Source: Carboxylicivirga caseinilyticus (GTDB taxonomy: Bacteria > Bacteroidota > Bacteroidia > Bacteroidales > Marinilabiliaceae). Taken from it: DNA of 47,362 bases. The notes beneath the pieces are model-generated. The model searched no databases, was not told the DNA's origin, and saw only the letters and a program-made list of their open reading frames with translations. Positions 27,516 through 35,860 of this stretch are shown in pieces. The stretch spans positions 1 to 47,362 of the forward strand of contig JAFMVE010000047.1 of the NCBI GenBank assembly GCA_025499705.1, in the 5' to 3' direction. Each line of letters starts with the position of its first letter. The stretch's first letter is position 1. Made by a program: the position numbers and the translations under genes.

Positions 27516-28187
27516 TTATTGCAAAACAAAGCTAGTTTGAACTATAATGCATACTTTTATTGGTTTTCCATCAAGTTTTACAGGTGTCCATTCTGGTGAA
27601 TTAAGAATGACTCTGGCTGCTTCAGCATCCAATATTTTATCAGCACTTTGTATAATACGTAACTCTATAACTTTACCTTTTTCATCAATAATAAACTGAG
27701 ATATAACTTTTCCTTGAATTCCATTTTCCATTGCCATTAAGGGGTATCTCAGGTTCATCGCAACATATTTTTGAAAAACATCATCGTTTATGTGAAATAC
27801 TGGTGGTGTAAAATCACCTATTATTTCATTAATTAATTTTTTTTCTATTAAATCATAGTTTGGTATGTCAGAATATGTAGTGTCTTCATAACTAAATTCA
27901 ATATTATAATCTACATGTGAACCTGTTCTTGAAATCCATATACCAGTTGGAACTCCATTTTTAAAACATCTTTGTCTAAATAGTTTTTTCCCTTTACGAT
28001 TCATCATTTTATGACAGATAGTCCCATCAGGCATTTCAATAATATATTCTAAAACTTTTCCCTCTTTCTCTGATACTTGCGGTCCACCATATTTACTCTT
28101 ATAATATAATGTATCAATAATATTCTGACTAGATACCATTGATAAAACGAGGAATAGCATCAATTGGATCAATATTAATACTCTCAT
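27516..28187 (-). CDS. secreted TonB C-terminal-domain protein
   Basis: About 223 aa from the ATG at 28187, where a clear signal peptide begins (MRVLILIQLMLFLVLSMVSSQ). The upstream extension to 28256 reads into repeat element B and is rejected. A middle domain with repeated short strands (GTICHKMMNRKGKKLFRQ, GVPTGIWISRTG) resembles MORN-like/toxin-antitoxin-type 'YwqK' repeats. The C-terminal 85 residues form a TonB_C domain (NLRYPLMAMENGIQGKVISQ, then VIELRIIQS and ILNSPEWTPVKLDG). Such periplasmic TonB_C proteins are common in Bacteroidota. Their role is usually unknown, and this one lacks the usual TonB membrane anchor and proline spacer. Confidence 0.82.
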   Translation of the reverse strand: MRVLILIQLMLFLVLSMVSSQNIIDTLYYKSKYGGPQVSEKEGKVLEYIIEMPDGTICHKMMNRKGKKLFRQRCFKNGVPTGIWISRTGSHVDYNIEFSYEDTTYSDIPNYDLIEKKLINEIIGDFTPPVFHINDDVFQKYVAMNLRYPLMAMENGIQGKVISQFIIDEKGKVIELRIIQSADKILDAEAARVILNSPEWTPVKLDGKPIKVCIIVQTSFVLQ

Positions 28188-28237
28188 CTCTTTTAATTTT
28201 TCACCATTTATAAAATCATGTTTCTTAAATAAATTTC

Positions 28238-28313
28238 TGCGCAACGCTAATGCCATACAAAGGCGTCAGGACGAGCAAAGCCAGCCATGCTTTATGCCAG
28301 TGTGTTGTGTGTA
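28238..28313 (-). repeat. imperfect palindromic spacer element B
   Basis: Lies just downstream of the CHASE2-like gene and upstream of the TonB_C gene. On the minus strand it starts ACACAACACACTGGC and ends GGCATTAGCGTTGCGC, with inner GGCTGGCTTTG. The terminal AAC...GTT arms pair, as in elements A and C, but it is half their length. The end GTTGCGC differs from attC GTTRRRY at one base. Confidence 0.45.
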
Positions 28314-28328
28314 GGTAGTTTTGTTTGT

Positions 28329-29501
28329 CTATTTTAGAAATAATATTTTAGCCTTTATTTCTGTAAAATTGTTTGCAATTGAATCTAATAGTAAAAAGTA
28401 TCCTCCCAGGTATATAATGTTTAAGTAAATATTAAAAACCACATAGTATAAAATAGAACATAACAACAGTATTGCACCTATACCGGCACTTTTAACTAGA
28501 TATCGCACAATCACTCGTTTTTCATCAATATTATCAAGCATTCTTTGGAAAATATCCGTGGGATAAATGGCAATACATGAAAGTAAAAAGAAGCCCAGAA
28601 ACAGCACAAAAAACTTAAAGGTTGTAAAAATATGATCTTTGTTCTCGAGTGCTAAAATTACATTTGTTAGAATTAAGGGTCCTTGTATTTCACCCACAGT
28701 TGTTGAAACATTATCATGTTCTTTGAAATCGCCAATAACAATAATTCTGTCTTTTGCCAGATCCTGAATAGCGTCTTTCCCTAAGAATACAAGTGAACAT
28801 AAATCTGTTAAAGTGTATTTTGATGAATTAATATCGTGCTTAGTAATTCGGAAATTAAGAATGAAACTGTTTAGTTCGATACTCATTCTTTTTTTTGAAA
28901 CATTTTGATTTAATTCGTTATACACTTTTAGTGGTAATGATGCTACTCCATTGTCAGATTTTAAATTGTATTTTAAGAAAGTGCCATTTATAGTTTCAAT
29001 ATCACACAGCCCGCAGTTAGCATTGAATATAGGTTTAATTACTTCGTCTGAATTGTTCGTGTATGAGCATGTAATAAAACGTGGCAGACTATCTATAGCC
29101 TTCTGCAGCAAGGAATCGGCATCAGATTGATCTTCGAAAATAATATCAGCTATTACATATTTGTAGTTTTGTGTTTCCTTCAGGTCATTTAAAAAGGAAG
29201 CCAACATTTCCCTGTTAACTATTACCGAATTATCAAACGGAGGTTGTTCATTCTGAATAATGGTATTACTTGATGAGGTATTCACGAAAAGAAACCGATG
29301 AGAATCGATTTCTTTTTCGGAATTCAGGATAATATTCTTAATAACATTACCCCAGGTGCCTATTCCTTCAGCTTTTGGTTGAAAGATCATTACATTCTGA
29401 ATTAAGAATGTAAACAGAATCAATAACAATGAGTTGGCAGTGCTAAGACCAAGGCACCATTTAGTCTTTCTTGCTAATAATTTTTTTAATAGCCTTTTCA
29501 T
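28329..29501 (-). CDS. CHASE2-like membrane sensor without output domain
   Basis: About 390 aa: one N-terminal membrane helix (LSTANSLLLILFTFLIQNV), an extracytoplasmic region to about residue 300, then two or three membrane helices. The periplasmic part ends with the CHASE2 hallmark IIVIGDFKEHDNVST...GEIQGPLILTNVILAL ('G-D...T...G...G...AN' pattern). Unlike CHASE2 receptors of other bacteria there is no kinase, cyclase or protease domain after the last helix. The start overlaps the FecR-like gene by about 40 nt (ATG at 29501; another at 29513). It is third in an operon with a CHAT protein, which may be its effector. CHASE2 assignment is by pattern only. Confidence 0.72.
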   Translation of the reverse strand: MKRLLKKLLARKTKWCLGLSTANSLLLILFTFLIQNVMIFQPKAEGIGTWGNVIKNIILNSEKEIDSHRFLFVNTSSSNTIIQNEQPPFDNSVIVNREMLASFLNDLKETQNYKYVIADIIFEDQSDADSLLQKAIDSLPRFITCSYTNNSDEVIKPIFNANCGLCDIETINGTFLKYNLKSDNGVASLPLKVYNELNQNVSKKRMSIELNSFILNFRITKHDINSSKYTLTDLCSLVFLGKDAIQDLAKDRIIVIGDFKEHDNVSTTVGEIQGPLILTNVILALENKDHIFTTFKFFVLFLGFFLLSCIAIYPTDIFQRMLDNIDEKRVIVRYLVKSAGIGAILLLCSILYYVVFNIYLNIIYLGGYFLLLDSIANNFTEIKAKILFLK

Positions 29502-30258
29502 CAAAGTTGCCATAAGCCATGTTTAGATATTGAAAAATGAAATCATCTTGTTTTTCTGATGCAATGTTACTATTTAATATGGTTTCAATTTCATCTTGAA
29601 TAACTGTATCATCAACAAATACCAGATTCATCCCGGAAAGCGAAAGAGACTTCTTCGCCCTGCTGTCATAATAGAATAAATTATAATTACTGACTTCCGA
29701 TGGTATTATTGGGTTTCCATCGACACTATGTAAATCTTTAGCATTAATAATTACTCCATTGCCTGAGAATGGTAATTTTTTATTTATTGATTCGCCCTTA
29801 TAATTGTAACGTATAAAGAAGAAACTATTTGCGTTTAATGGATAATTTGCCGTATCAACATAAAAAACATTTTCGGTTAAAAGCAAGTACCCAATATTAT
29901 TAAAGTAGAGATAAAAATCTTCTGTGTTTTGTAAAAGTTCCAGACTTCTAGAACTGGTAGTACTTCGTTCGGCAAGGTATTTTTCCTTAAGAAATGCAAA
30001 AAGCTCGCTGTCCTTATTGATATTGCCTTCAGGGGTTAATTCTATGCTTCCCTTTATGTTGTGCAATACGTATAAGATATCTTCGTTTGTCGAGAATTTT
30101 ATTTTGTCGTTATCGTATAATTTGTCGCGAGACTTAATGGGCTTATTGTTGACTGTTATATTACCCTTACAACTAATTACATAATAATATTCTTGAGAAT
30201 ATATGTGGCAAAAGGACAGTAATGCCATCGCAACTAAAAGCAATTTAATTTTTTTCAT
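29461..30258 (-). CDS. exported FecR-like protein of the CHAT operon
   Basis: 265 aa with a signal peptide (MKKIKLLLVAMALLSFCHIYSQ). Residues 25-85 read as the FecR-type beta sandwich: YYYVISCKGNITVNNKPI, then KLYDNDKIKFSTNEDILYVL, then a strand SIELTP. This module is usually a periplasmic signal-sensing part. The rest (about 90-265) has mixed strands and ends in a basic ISKKD tail. No membrane anchor beyond the signal peptide, so it is probably periplasmic. It begins 9 nt after the CHAT gene and overlaps the CHASE2-like gene. The FecR likeness is a pattern judgement. Confidence 0.65.
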   Translation of the reverse strand: MKKIKLLLVAMALLSFCHIYSQEYYYVISCKGNITVNNKPIKSRDKLYDNDKIKFSTNEDILYVLHNIKGSIELTPEGNINKDSELFAFLKEKYLAERSTTSSRSLELLQNTEDFYLYFNNIGYLLLTENVFYVDTANYPLNANSFFFIRYNYKGESINKKLPFSGNGVIINAKDLHSVDGNPIIPSEVSNYNLFYYDSRAKKSLSLSGMNLVFVDDTVIQDEIETILNSNIASEKQDDFIFQYLNMAYGNFDEKAIKKIISKKD

Positions 30259-30267
30259 ATTATTTCT

Positions 30268-32991
30268 TTATTGTCCAATTAATTCAAAAGCGCCCCAAAA
30301 GTAAGGGTGTTTATACTCTAATAATAGCTGTTTTTGCGCATTATGATATGCTTTATATTTGTCCCCCGAGTTTAAGTAAGTTTCATAAAAAACTTTCATA
30401 AAACTACTTGTAGCTTCATCATCCACGCTCCATAAGCTAATTAACAAAGCATCAGCTCCGGCAATTTTTAACGATCGTTGTAATCCATAAACACCTTCGC
30501 CACTCTTTAGACTACCCAAACCACTTTCGCATGCTGATAGCACTACAAGTTCGGTGTTTTGAAGATTTAATGTGGTGGCTTCGAATGCTGTAAGTACGCC
30601 ATCATCATTTTGTGTTTTTGCCCCAGGAGGGTTGTTTATACCGGCAAGAACAATCCCGGAGTTGTGCATGGCATTTTTCTCCGAAACCTGAAGGTTTTGT
30701 TTGCTGCCTCGAAAAACCACACCTCCCTCTTCAACCACTTCATTTTCTAGCATTTCACCCGAAAAGAAACCGTGAGTAGCTATGTGTAAAATCAGAGGGC
30801 TGTTCATACTTCTTAAATTACTCTCAGTTGCCTCTTGTTTTAGATAAACTGTTGATTTTAATTTGTTTGAAATTAACAAATCATTAATTGCAAGTACTTC
30901 CTCTTCGGTGCCAGGTAAGTCTGTCCATGTTGCATTCTGAAGATTTACACTACGTTTCCTGACTGAGAGCCCATCATTTTCTGTTTTTTCAGATGGTAAG
31001 CTTTTAATACCGTTAAATGCATAAGCAGGCCTGCCGAAAAGATATGCGTCTTTGGATTTTGAAGGAGAGTCGTTTAATAATATTTCATCTGTTCGGCTTA
31101 GGGTAACAAGGTCTTTCTCTTTGAGAAGAAAATCACCGGTAGCCGGATTTATCAGAGTATTAAGGTTAATCAAATTATATACACCATCTTTTGAGAGGTA
31201 AATTTTTTGTATATCTCCTAAATTATTAGCTACGGGTTGCCAATACTGGGTGTATAAATCGTTTTTATAGTTTGAGTTAATAAAGCTCTGCATACTTGAC
31301 CTATATTCCTGTAGATATTTATTTTCCAAATCATTACCATTATTTAGAAAAACAATTTCCGGAGAAGTAGAGTTTTTTGTTAGAATTAATGCTGCATAAT
31401 ATATTTCTTTCGTAAAATCACCTTCATATTTTCTAAAACGAATCAATTCAATAGCTGCTTCCGAGGGGGCTAACTTATTTCTAACATCGCTCCAGTCATA
31501 AGTCGTAGTTGTCGAAAATGTTAACTGATGTAGTTTTTCAGACAATGCTCTTTCCAGCTTATCTATATCATTTTTTATCCCATCTAAACTTTTAGTTGAA
31601 ATAGATGCATTATTTAATTTAACCGAGAATAAATTCTTATTGATTATCCACTGACGATAGATATCTTTTACAGCAGCATCATCGCTTTTGTTAATCAGGT
31701 TTAATATTTTTTCCTGATTCCTATGTATTAAACCTTTTGTGGCTAGACGGTAATTATATAATTGAATTCTCAATTGAGGGTTGCTTCCCTTATCCTTTAA
31801 TACAAGGGTGTTAAAAGACTCTATCATTGGTGCGATACTCGTAAAATACATATTTTCTTTTTCCTGTTCCGACAAGTATTTAAAGTCAGTTCGGATGACA
31901 CCAATTAAAATTTCACTTGCTTCGCTGAGGTATTTCAAAGCATCTTCTAATAACCCGGCATCCATTAATCCCTGCCCAATTTCTCGTAATAGATAGGTGT
32001 TTATATAACTATCCTTTTCGTAAAACTCATATTGAATGGATAATGCTTCTTGAAAACACGTTCTGGCCTTGTCAAACTGTTTAAGTTTTAAGAAAACTAA
32101 CCCCAAGTCTTTATTATACCTTGGAAGATTGATTCGCCAGGTTCCTATTTTTTCAAAATTCTTTATACCAGAACTAATATTCTCACTAGCATTTTGAAGC
32201 AATTTGGTATCACTCTGTTGTGAAAAATATTTGTACTGAAATATACCCATATCAATTTTCATTTGAGCCAATGATTCCTTTTTTCCCTTATAAGTTAAAA
32301 ATCGTATAGACCGGAGTGCTCTTGATTGATATTCAATAGCTTTGGTATACTCACCCATTGAGGAGTAAGATTGAGCTGTATTAGAAAGGGTTGTCGCAAA
32401 CATTGCACTTTTTTCTCCGTCCAACTGCCGACTGAGCTCAACATTTTTTTCAATAAAACTTAAATCGGCTAGATCAGGATTATCTTTTGCTAATGCTGCA
32501 TTATACCATGATAAATACCATAAGGACACAGATAATGGATTACGGTGGTTTGGTGTATATAATCTTTTTTTTATCTCATACGAATCTGTAAATAATCTAA
32601 CAGCTTCAATATAGTCTTGTGTATATTGTACATGCCAATTAGCTTTCATATCAAGACATTCAGCATATTGAGTTGAATTTCGTCCAAATTCCTTTTCAGC
32701 ATATTCGGTAGTCTCATCAATAATTTTACCTTGTTCTGATGCCATACCTAAATAAGCCATAGGACCTGTCATTCCCATTAATAAATCAAAATACATTTTA
32801 TCCTTAGTGCCACCTTGTTCAATAGCAAGGTCTCTTGCTTTATAATAAGCATTAACAGCACCGACAAAATCCTGAGTTTGATATATTTTAATTGCATTTT
32901 GAAATTCATCAGTCCATGACTGGGAATTAGAATTAATAGTAATACATAATAGCAATAAAACGGATAATATTAATCTATAATTGGCTTTCAT
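30268..32991 (-). CDS. exported TPR-CHAT protease-like protein
   Basis: 907 aa: signal peptide (MKANYRLILSVLLLLCITINSNSQ), TPR array (about 30-370; for example YTKAIEYQSRALRSIR, FDKARTCFQEALSIQ), a helical linker and a C-terminal CHAT domain. The predicted catalytic pair is His740 (HIATHGFF) and Cys821 (LSACESGLG), followed by the usual SGEGVYGLQRSLKIAGA and HPYFWGAFELIG ending. Unlike the CHAT protein at 9387-12623 it has no C-terminal membrane helix and has the long insert between His and Cys usual in the family. First gene of an operon with FecR-like and CHASE2-like genes. Known CHAT proteins include separase and gasdermin- or Csx29-type proteases that are activated by partners; here an envelope trigger is inferred. 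Confidence 0.92.
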   Translation of the reverse strand: MKANYRLILSVLLLLCITINSNSQSWTDEFQNAIKIYQTQDFVGAVNAYYKARDLAIEQGGTKDKMYFDLLMGMTGPMAYLGMASEQGKIIDETTEYAEKEFGRNSTQYAECLDMKANWHVQYTQDYIEAVRLFTDSYEIKKRLYTPNHRNPLSVSLWYLSWYNAALAKDNPDLADLSFIEKNVELSRQLDGEKSAMFATTLSNTAQSYSSMGEYTKAIEYQSRALRSIRFLTYKGKKESLAQMKIDMGIFQYKYFSQQSDTKLLQNASENISSGIKNFEKIGTWRINLPRYNKDLGLVFLKLKQFDKARTCFQEALSIQYEFYEKDSYINTYLLREIGQGLMDAGLLEDALKYLSEASEILIGVIRTDFKYLSEQEKENMYFTSIAPMIESFNTLVLKDKGSNPQLRIQLYNYRLATKGLIHRNQEKILNLINKSDDAAVKDIYRQWIINKNLFSVKLNNASISTKSLDGIKNDIDKLERALSEKLHQLTFSTTTTYDWSDVRNKLAPSEAAIELIRFRKYEGDFTKEIYYAALILTKNSTSPEIVFLNNGNDLENKYLQEYRSSMQSFINSNYKNDLYTQYWQPVANNLGDIQKIYLSKDGVYNLINLNTLINPATGDFLLKEKDLVTLSRTDEILLNDSPSKSKDAYLFGRPAYAFNGIKSLPSEKTENDGLSVRKRSVNLQNATWTDLPGTEEEVLAINDLLISNKLKSTVYLKQEATESNLRSMNSPLILHIATHGFFSGEMLENEVVEEGGVVFRGSKQNLQVSEKNAMHNSGIVLAGINNPPGAKTQNDDGVLTAFEATTLNLQNTELVVLSACESGLGSLKSGEGVYGLQRSLKIAGADALLISLWSVDDEATSSFMKVFYETYLNSGDKYKAYHNAQKQLLLEYKHPYFWGAFELIGQ

Positions 32992-33085
32992 GTCTTATAG
33001 TGCTTTTCTTAGGCTAAATATAACTGTTTTTAATGTTTGAATAGGATATTACATTTTTCATCTCTTGGATTTCCAGAATTTACTT

Positions 33086-33219
33086 GCACACAACGGTGGC
33101 AATATGCGGAGGCTGGGATTTTGAAGCACTTTCCTGTCAAACCGTTGTGATTTTGAGTAAATGTGAAAAGGCTCAAATTGGCAATATCGCCCAGCTTATG
33201 TATATTGCGTGTTAGTGCC
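33086..33219 (-). repeat. imperfect palindromic spacer element C
   Basis: Fills most of the 337-nt gap between the lipoprotein gene and the CHAT operon. On the minus strand it starts ACTAACACGCAATATAC, has AAGCTGGGCGATATTGCC, and ends CCCAGCCTCCGCATATTGCC then ACCGTTGTGTGC. The two ends pair (CACxAC...GCAATAT...GCTGGG with its complement) into a long bulged hairpin. A second inner repeat, GGTTTGACAGG, fills the loop. Related to elements A and B in the CGTTG end. Confidence 0.5.
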
Positions 33220-33328
33220 TGGCATTTGTTTGTATTTCAACAATAACCATTTATTTATCAATAGATTTAGAATGAAGTTTTATTATTAATTCACGAAAGT
33301 TCCTAGCTGAAACAGTTATAACTTTTTA

Positions 33329-34117
33329 TTATGGTTTCCCAAAGAATATTTTATTTTGAGCCAAACCAATCTTGTAAATCGCGTAATTACTAACTGGAGC
33401 GGATAAATTTACTTCTGAAATCAAATGTTCAGATATAACAGTCATTGTTTTATCAGTGTAAAAGTTGACTTCAGAAATTGTCTGTACTGCTCGTTCATTA
33501 TTGTTTTGATCAACAACTAAAATAGAATGCTTACGACCTTCTAGTAACTTTTGCATGGACCTACGCATCAAAGGATAGAATAACTCGATTTCCCCAACGC
33601 CATCCATTTCAAAATCTTCTATTGTTTCCTGATACCATTCCACATTAGATGTTGTTGAATTAATAATTGTAAGTTTAGAAAGTAGTTTATTACGAATAAT
33701 TTTATCCCGATCTACGTCAACTATATCCATTGGATCTAAAACTGCACCAACTGCAAGATAATCACCTTCATAAGCTGTTATTTCAATTTCTGATTTTACA
33801 TTTATATACCTTCCAACAATCCAGAAAAAAGGTGGAATAGTCATTGTAAAACTTACTTTGGCATGCCCAATGGCATCATCCACATTATCAGTAGTTTCGT
33901 AATTAAAAGCGCTGGTTAAGATACGTTGTTCTCCCTCTGTTGCTGTTTGATAATCCATACCATTAAAATGTAGGTTGGAAACACCACTATTTTGATTATA
34001 AACTTCTATCGAAATATTTTCATATTCTATTTCCTTTTCTTCTTGAATTGCTTCTTTATCACAAGCTGAAATGAACATTATAATAGCATAAAAAGCAAGG
34101 TATTTTCTATAATTCAT
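33329..34117 (-). CDS. lipoprotein of unknown function, 262 aa
   Basis: Type II signal peptide MNYRKYLAFYAIIMFISA with lipidation Cys19 followed by Asp, which can retain a lipoprotein in the inner membrane or mark surface sorting in this phylum. The mature protein starts with an acidic stretch (DKEAIQEEKEIEYENI). Alternating beta strands follow with no recognised motif, and it ends KIGLAQNKIFFGKP. Single gene upstream of spacer element C. I do not recognise the family. Confidence 0.65.
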   Translation of the reverse strand: MNYRKYLAFYAIIMFISACDKEAIQEEKEIEYENISIEVYNQNSGVSNLHFNGMDYQTATEGEQRILTSAFNYETTDNVDDAIGHAKVSFTMTIPPFFWIVGRYINVKSEIEITAYEGDYLAVGAVLDPMDIVDVDRDKIIRNKLLSKLTIINSTTSNVEWYQETIEDFEMDGVGEIELFYPLMRRSMQKLLEGRKHSILVVDQNNNERAVQTISEVNFYTDKTMTVISEHLISEVNLSAPVSNYAIYKIGLAQNKIFFGKP

Positions 34118-34424
34118 AGTATAAAAGATTAAATTTTATATAAAGTTTTCATTCTATAGGATTTAAGACATAACATTCTACCTTAATAGATAGTGTAATA
34201 TTACAAATATTTAATTTTTGAGTTTTAATATATTTTTCTTGAATTCTCATATTTAAATAGACAGTTCTATTTAGCGTCTAATTCTTTACAATTACATGAA
34301 TCGCAGTATTTTTTCCTGTCTGGTTTATAATTAAAATATTTGCATATGCTTGATGTTTCGCTTGGCACTAACTACCTTATATCCACTATTACTATTTTAT
34401 CTATATCAAATTGCTGTATTATAA

Positions 34425-34697
34425 GTACAAAAACATTTTAAATACTTATCAGCGTATTTAAAAAAGATATCGTTTATAAACGGATATAAAATTGTCAACC
34501 TTGGTTTTGGTGTAAATGGGGAGGTAATTGCATTAAGCTTCATAGTGTTTGGTTTAGTATTGATAACTACAAAAATAGCAGAATATGCCAATTATACTAA
34601 TCAAACATTTATTAAGTTTAACAGTGATGAAGAAAAATATGCTTTTACTGCCCGGGAGGGTTCACTTTTCATGAGGGAAGGACAAAAACTATCGTAG
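34425..34697 (+). pseudogene. possible gene remnant without start codon
   Basis: A 91-codon stop-free frame with no ATG until its last 12 codons. It reads like real protein: FKYLSAYLKKISFINGYK, a hydrophobic stretch VIALSFIVFGLVLITT, then FIKFNSDEEKYAFTAREGS. Another frame just upstream (from about 34347) gives MLDVSLGTNYLISTITILS before a stop. This suggests a frameshifted or 5'-truncated membrane-protein gene. The rest of the 34118-34424 spacer shows nothing. The last codons run into the repeat array beside it. Confidence 0.3.
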
Positions 34698-34965
34698 GAA
34701 GGTAGAATAGGAGGGATTTAAATAAAAATATTGCCGCAGGATGCAAAATACTCCGCCAGGAAGGGGTAAAGTTGATCAGGAGAGGTGTAATAGTGGTGGT
34801 TTTTCAAAAAATATTAGCCAGGACGGGATTCCTTGCCCGAGGATGTAAAAAACCTTGGCGAGGATATAAAAATATGTCTCCGGGACGGAGAAAACCTCGC
34901 CAGGAAAGGTCAAACCTCGCCAGGAAGGGTTCTGTCCTGGAGAGGACAATAAAATTGAGGGTTTT
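34640..34965. repeat. degenerate tandem array of ~20-nt GCCAGGA-type units
   Basis: About 14 imperfect units of 18-24 nt follow one another. They share a purine-rich core such as CGCCAGGAAGGG(G/T), CGCCAGGAAAGG, GCCAGGACGGGA, GCCCGAGGATG, GGCGAGGATATAAA and CTCCGGGACGGAG, each followed by an A/T-rich run (AAAACCT, TAAAGTT). The most alike units are at 34896-34930. Units are too divergent, and the repeat and spacer parts too alike, for a CRISPR. The array stops at the 3' end of btuF. Both strands carry stop-free frames through it, which I take as a by-product. Confidence 0.55.
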
Positions 34966-35854
34966 AGAATTGCACCTGTGGATAAAATATTTCGGCAAAG
35001 ACTCTAAGCGATTGATTGACCCGTGGTCCGTTTAGCTGCACCATATGTTGATCAACTGCATAAACACGATTGTTTTTAACGGCCTTGAGTTCTTTGTAAT
35101 GTTCGTGTTGGCAAAAAGCCTCCAGCATGCCCGGCTCAATCAAAATAATATCCGGGTCTTTCTGCATCAGCGTTTCCAGGTTATAGTTCCAGCCGTTAAC
35201 ATCCTGAGCGATATTAATACCTCCGGCTAAATTGATCATTTCGGAGATAAAGGTATCTCCGCCGGCAGTAAAATCGCCGCCTTTGCCAAATCCCACCACA
35301 TAATAAACCTGAGGTTTGGGCTGGTCGGCAGGTATCAATTCAACGGTGTGTTTCATATCGGCCTGTATGGCTTTCCATAACGAATCAGCTTTCTCTTTTT
35401 CGCCAATCAGGGTACCAACATTCATAATCAGATCGCCGGCTCCGCTAACTGATTCCTGACTCAGCAACCAGGCAAAGGGCATTCCTAGCTGTTCGATACG
35501 GTTAGCAGTTTCTTTTTTGAAATGAGTGGATGCCATCACCAGATCGGGTTTAAGTTTGATCATTACCTCCAGTGAAGGATCGATTAATCCGCCAATTGCC
35601 GGAATGGATTCTACTTCGGGTGGATAATAACAGTAGGAGGTACGACCCACCAGTTTTTTCTCTTCGTGTAAGGCAAACATTACCTCCGTAATGGCCGGAG
35701 AGCAGGAGATGATGCGTTGCGGTACTTTATCCAGCTTTAATTCTTTGCCATTGCTGTCGGTAAACTGAACCGATTTTTCGTTGCTGCAATTGTTTGAATG
35801 GCATGATGCTATCAGAATAGCAATCAATAGTATGGTAATGTTTTTAATCTTCAT
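34964..35854 (-). CDS. btuF: cobalamin ABC transporter substrate-binding lipoprotein
   Basis: 296 aa, helical-backbone periplasmic binding protein of the BtuF/FepB class that hands vitamin B12 to the BtuCD permease. Lipoprotein signal ends with LIASC (Cys18). The N lobe contains RIISCSPAITEVMFALHEE and LVGRTSYCYYP (BtuF-like CDYPP position), and the C lobe DIILIEPGMLEAF and VNQSLRVFAEIFYP. Last gene of the riboswitch-led operon, starting 6 nt after the adenosyltransferase gene. Substrate is deduced from operon and riboswitch. The degenerate repeat array begins at its 3' end. Confidence 0.9.
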   Translation of the reverse strand: MKIKNITILLIAILIASCHSNNCSNEKSVQFTDSNGKELKLDKVPQRIISCSPAITEVMFALHEEKKLVGRTSYCYYPPEVESIPAIGGLIDPSLEVMIKLKPDLVMASTHFKKETANRIEQLGMPFAWLLSQESVSGAGDLIMNVGTLIGEKEKADSLWKAIQADMKHTVELIPADQPKPQVYYVVGFGKGGDFTAGGDTFISEMINLAGGINIAQDVNGWNYNLETLMQKDPDIILIEPGMLEAFCQHEHYKELKAVKNNRVYAVDQHMVQLNGPRVNQSLRVFAEIFYPQVQF

Positions 35855-35860
35855 AAGGCA

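Noticed and set aside
27516-28256. Longer start for the TonB_C gene (MALALRRN...)
   Set aside because: The extra 23 codons are translated repeat element B and would bury the signal peptide that starts at 28187.
34640-34965. CRISPR array
   Set aside because: Units vary throughout, no constant repeat of 28-37 nt with unique spacers of similar length exists, and no cas genes are nearby.
34772-35035. Open frames on both strands through the repeat array (87 aa plus strand, 64 aa minus strand)
   Set aside because: They exist only because the repeat units lack stops. The proteins are Arg/Gly-rich with repeat-derived text, and the plus-strand one overlaps btuF antisense.
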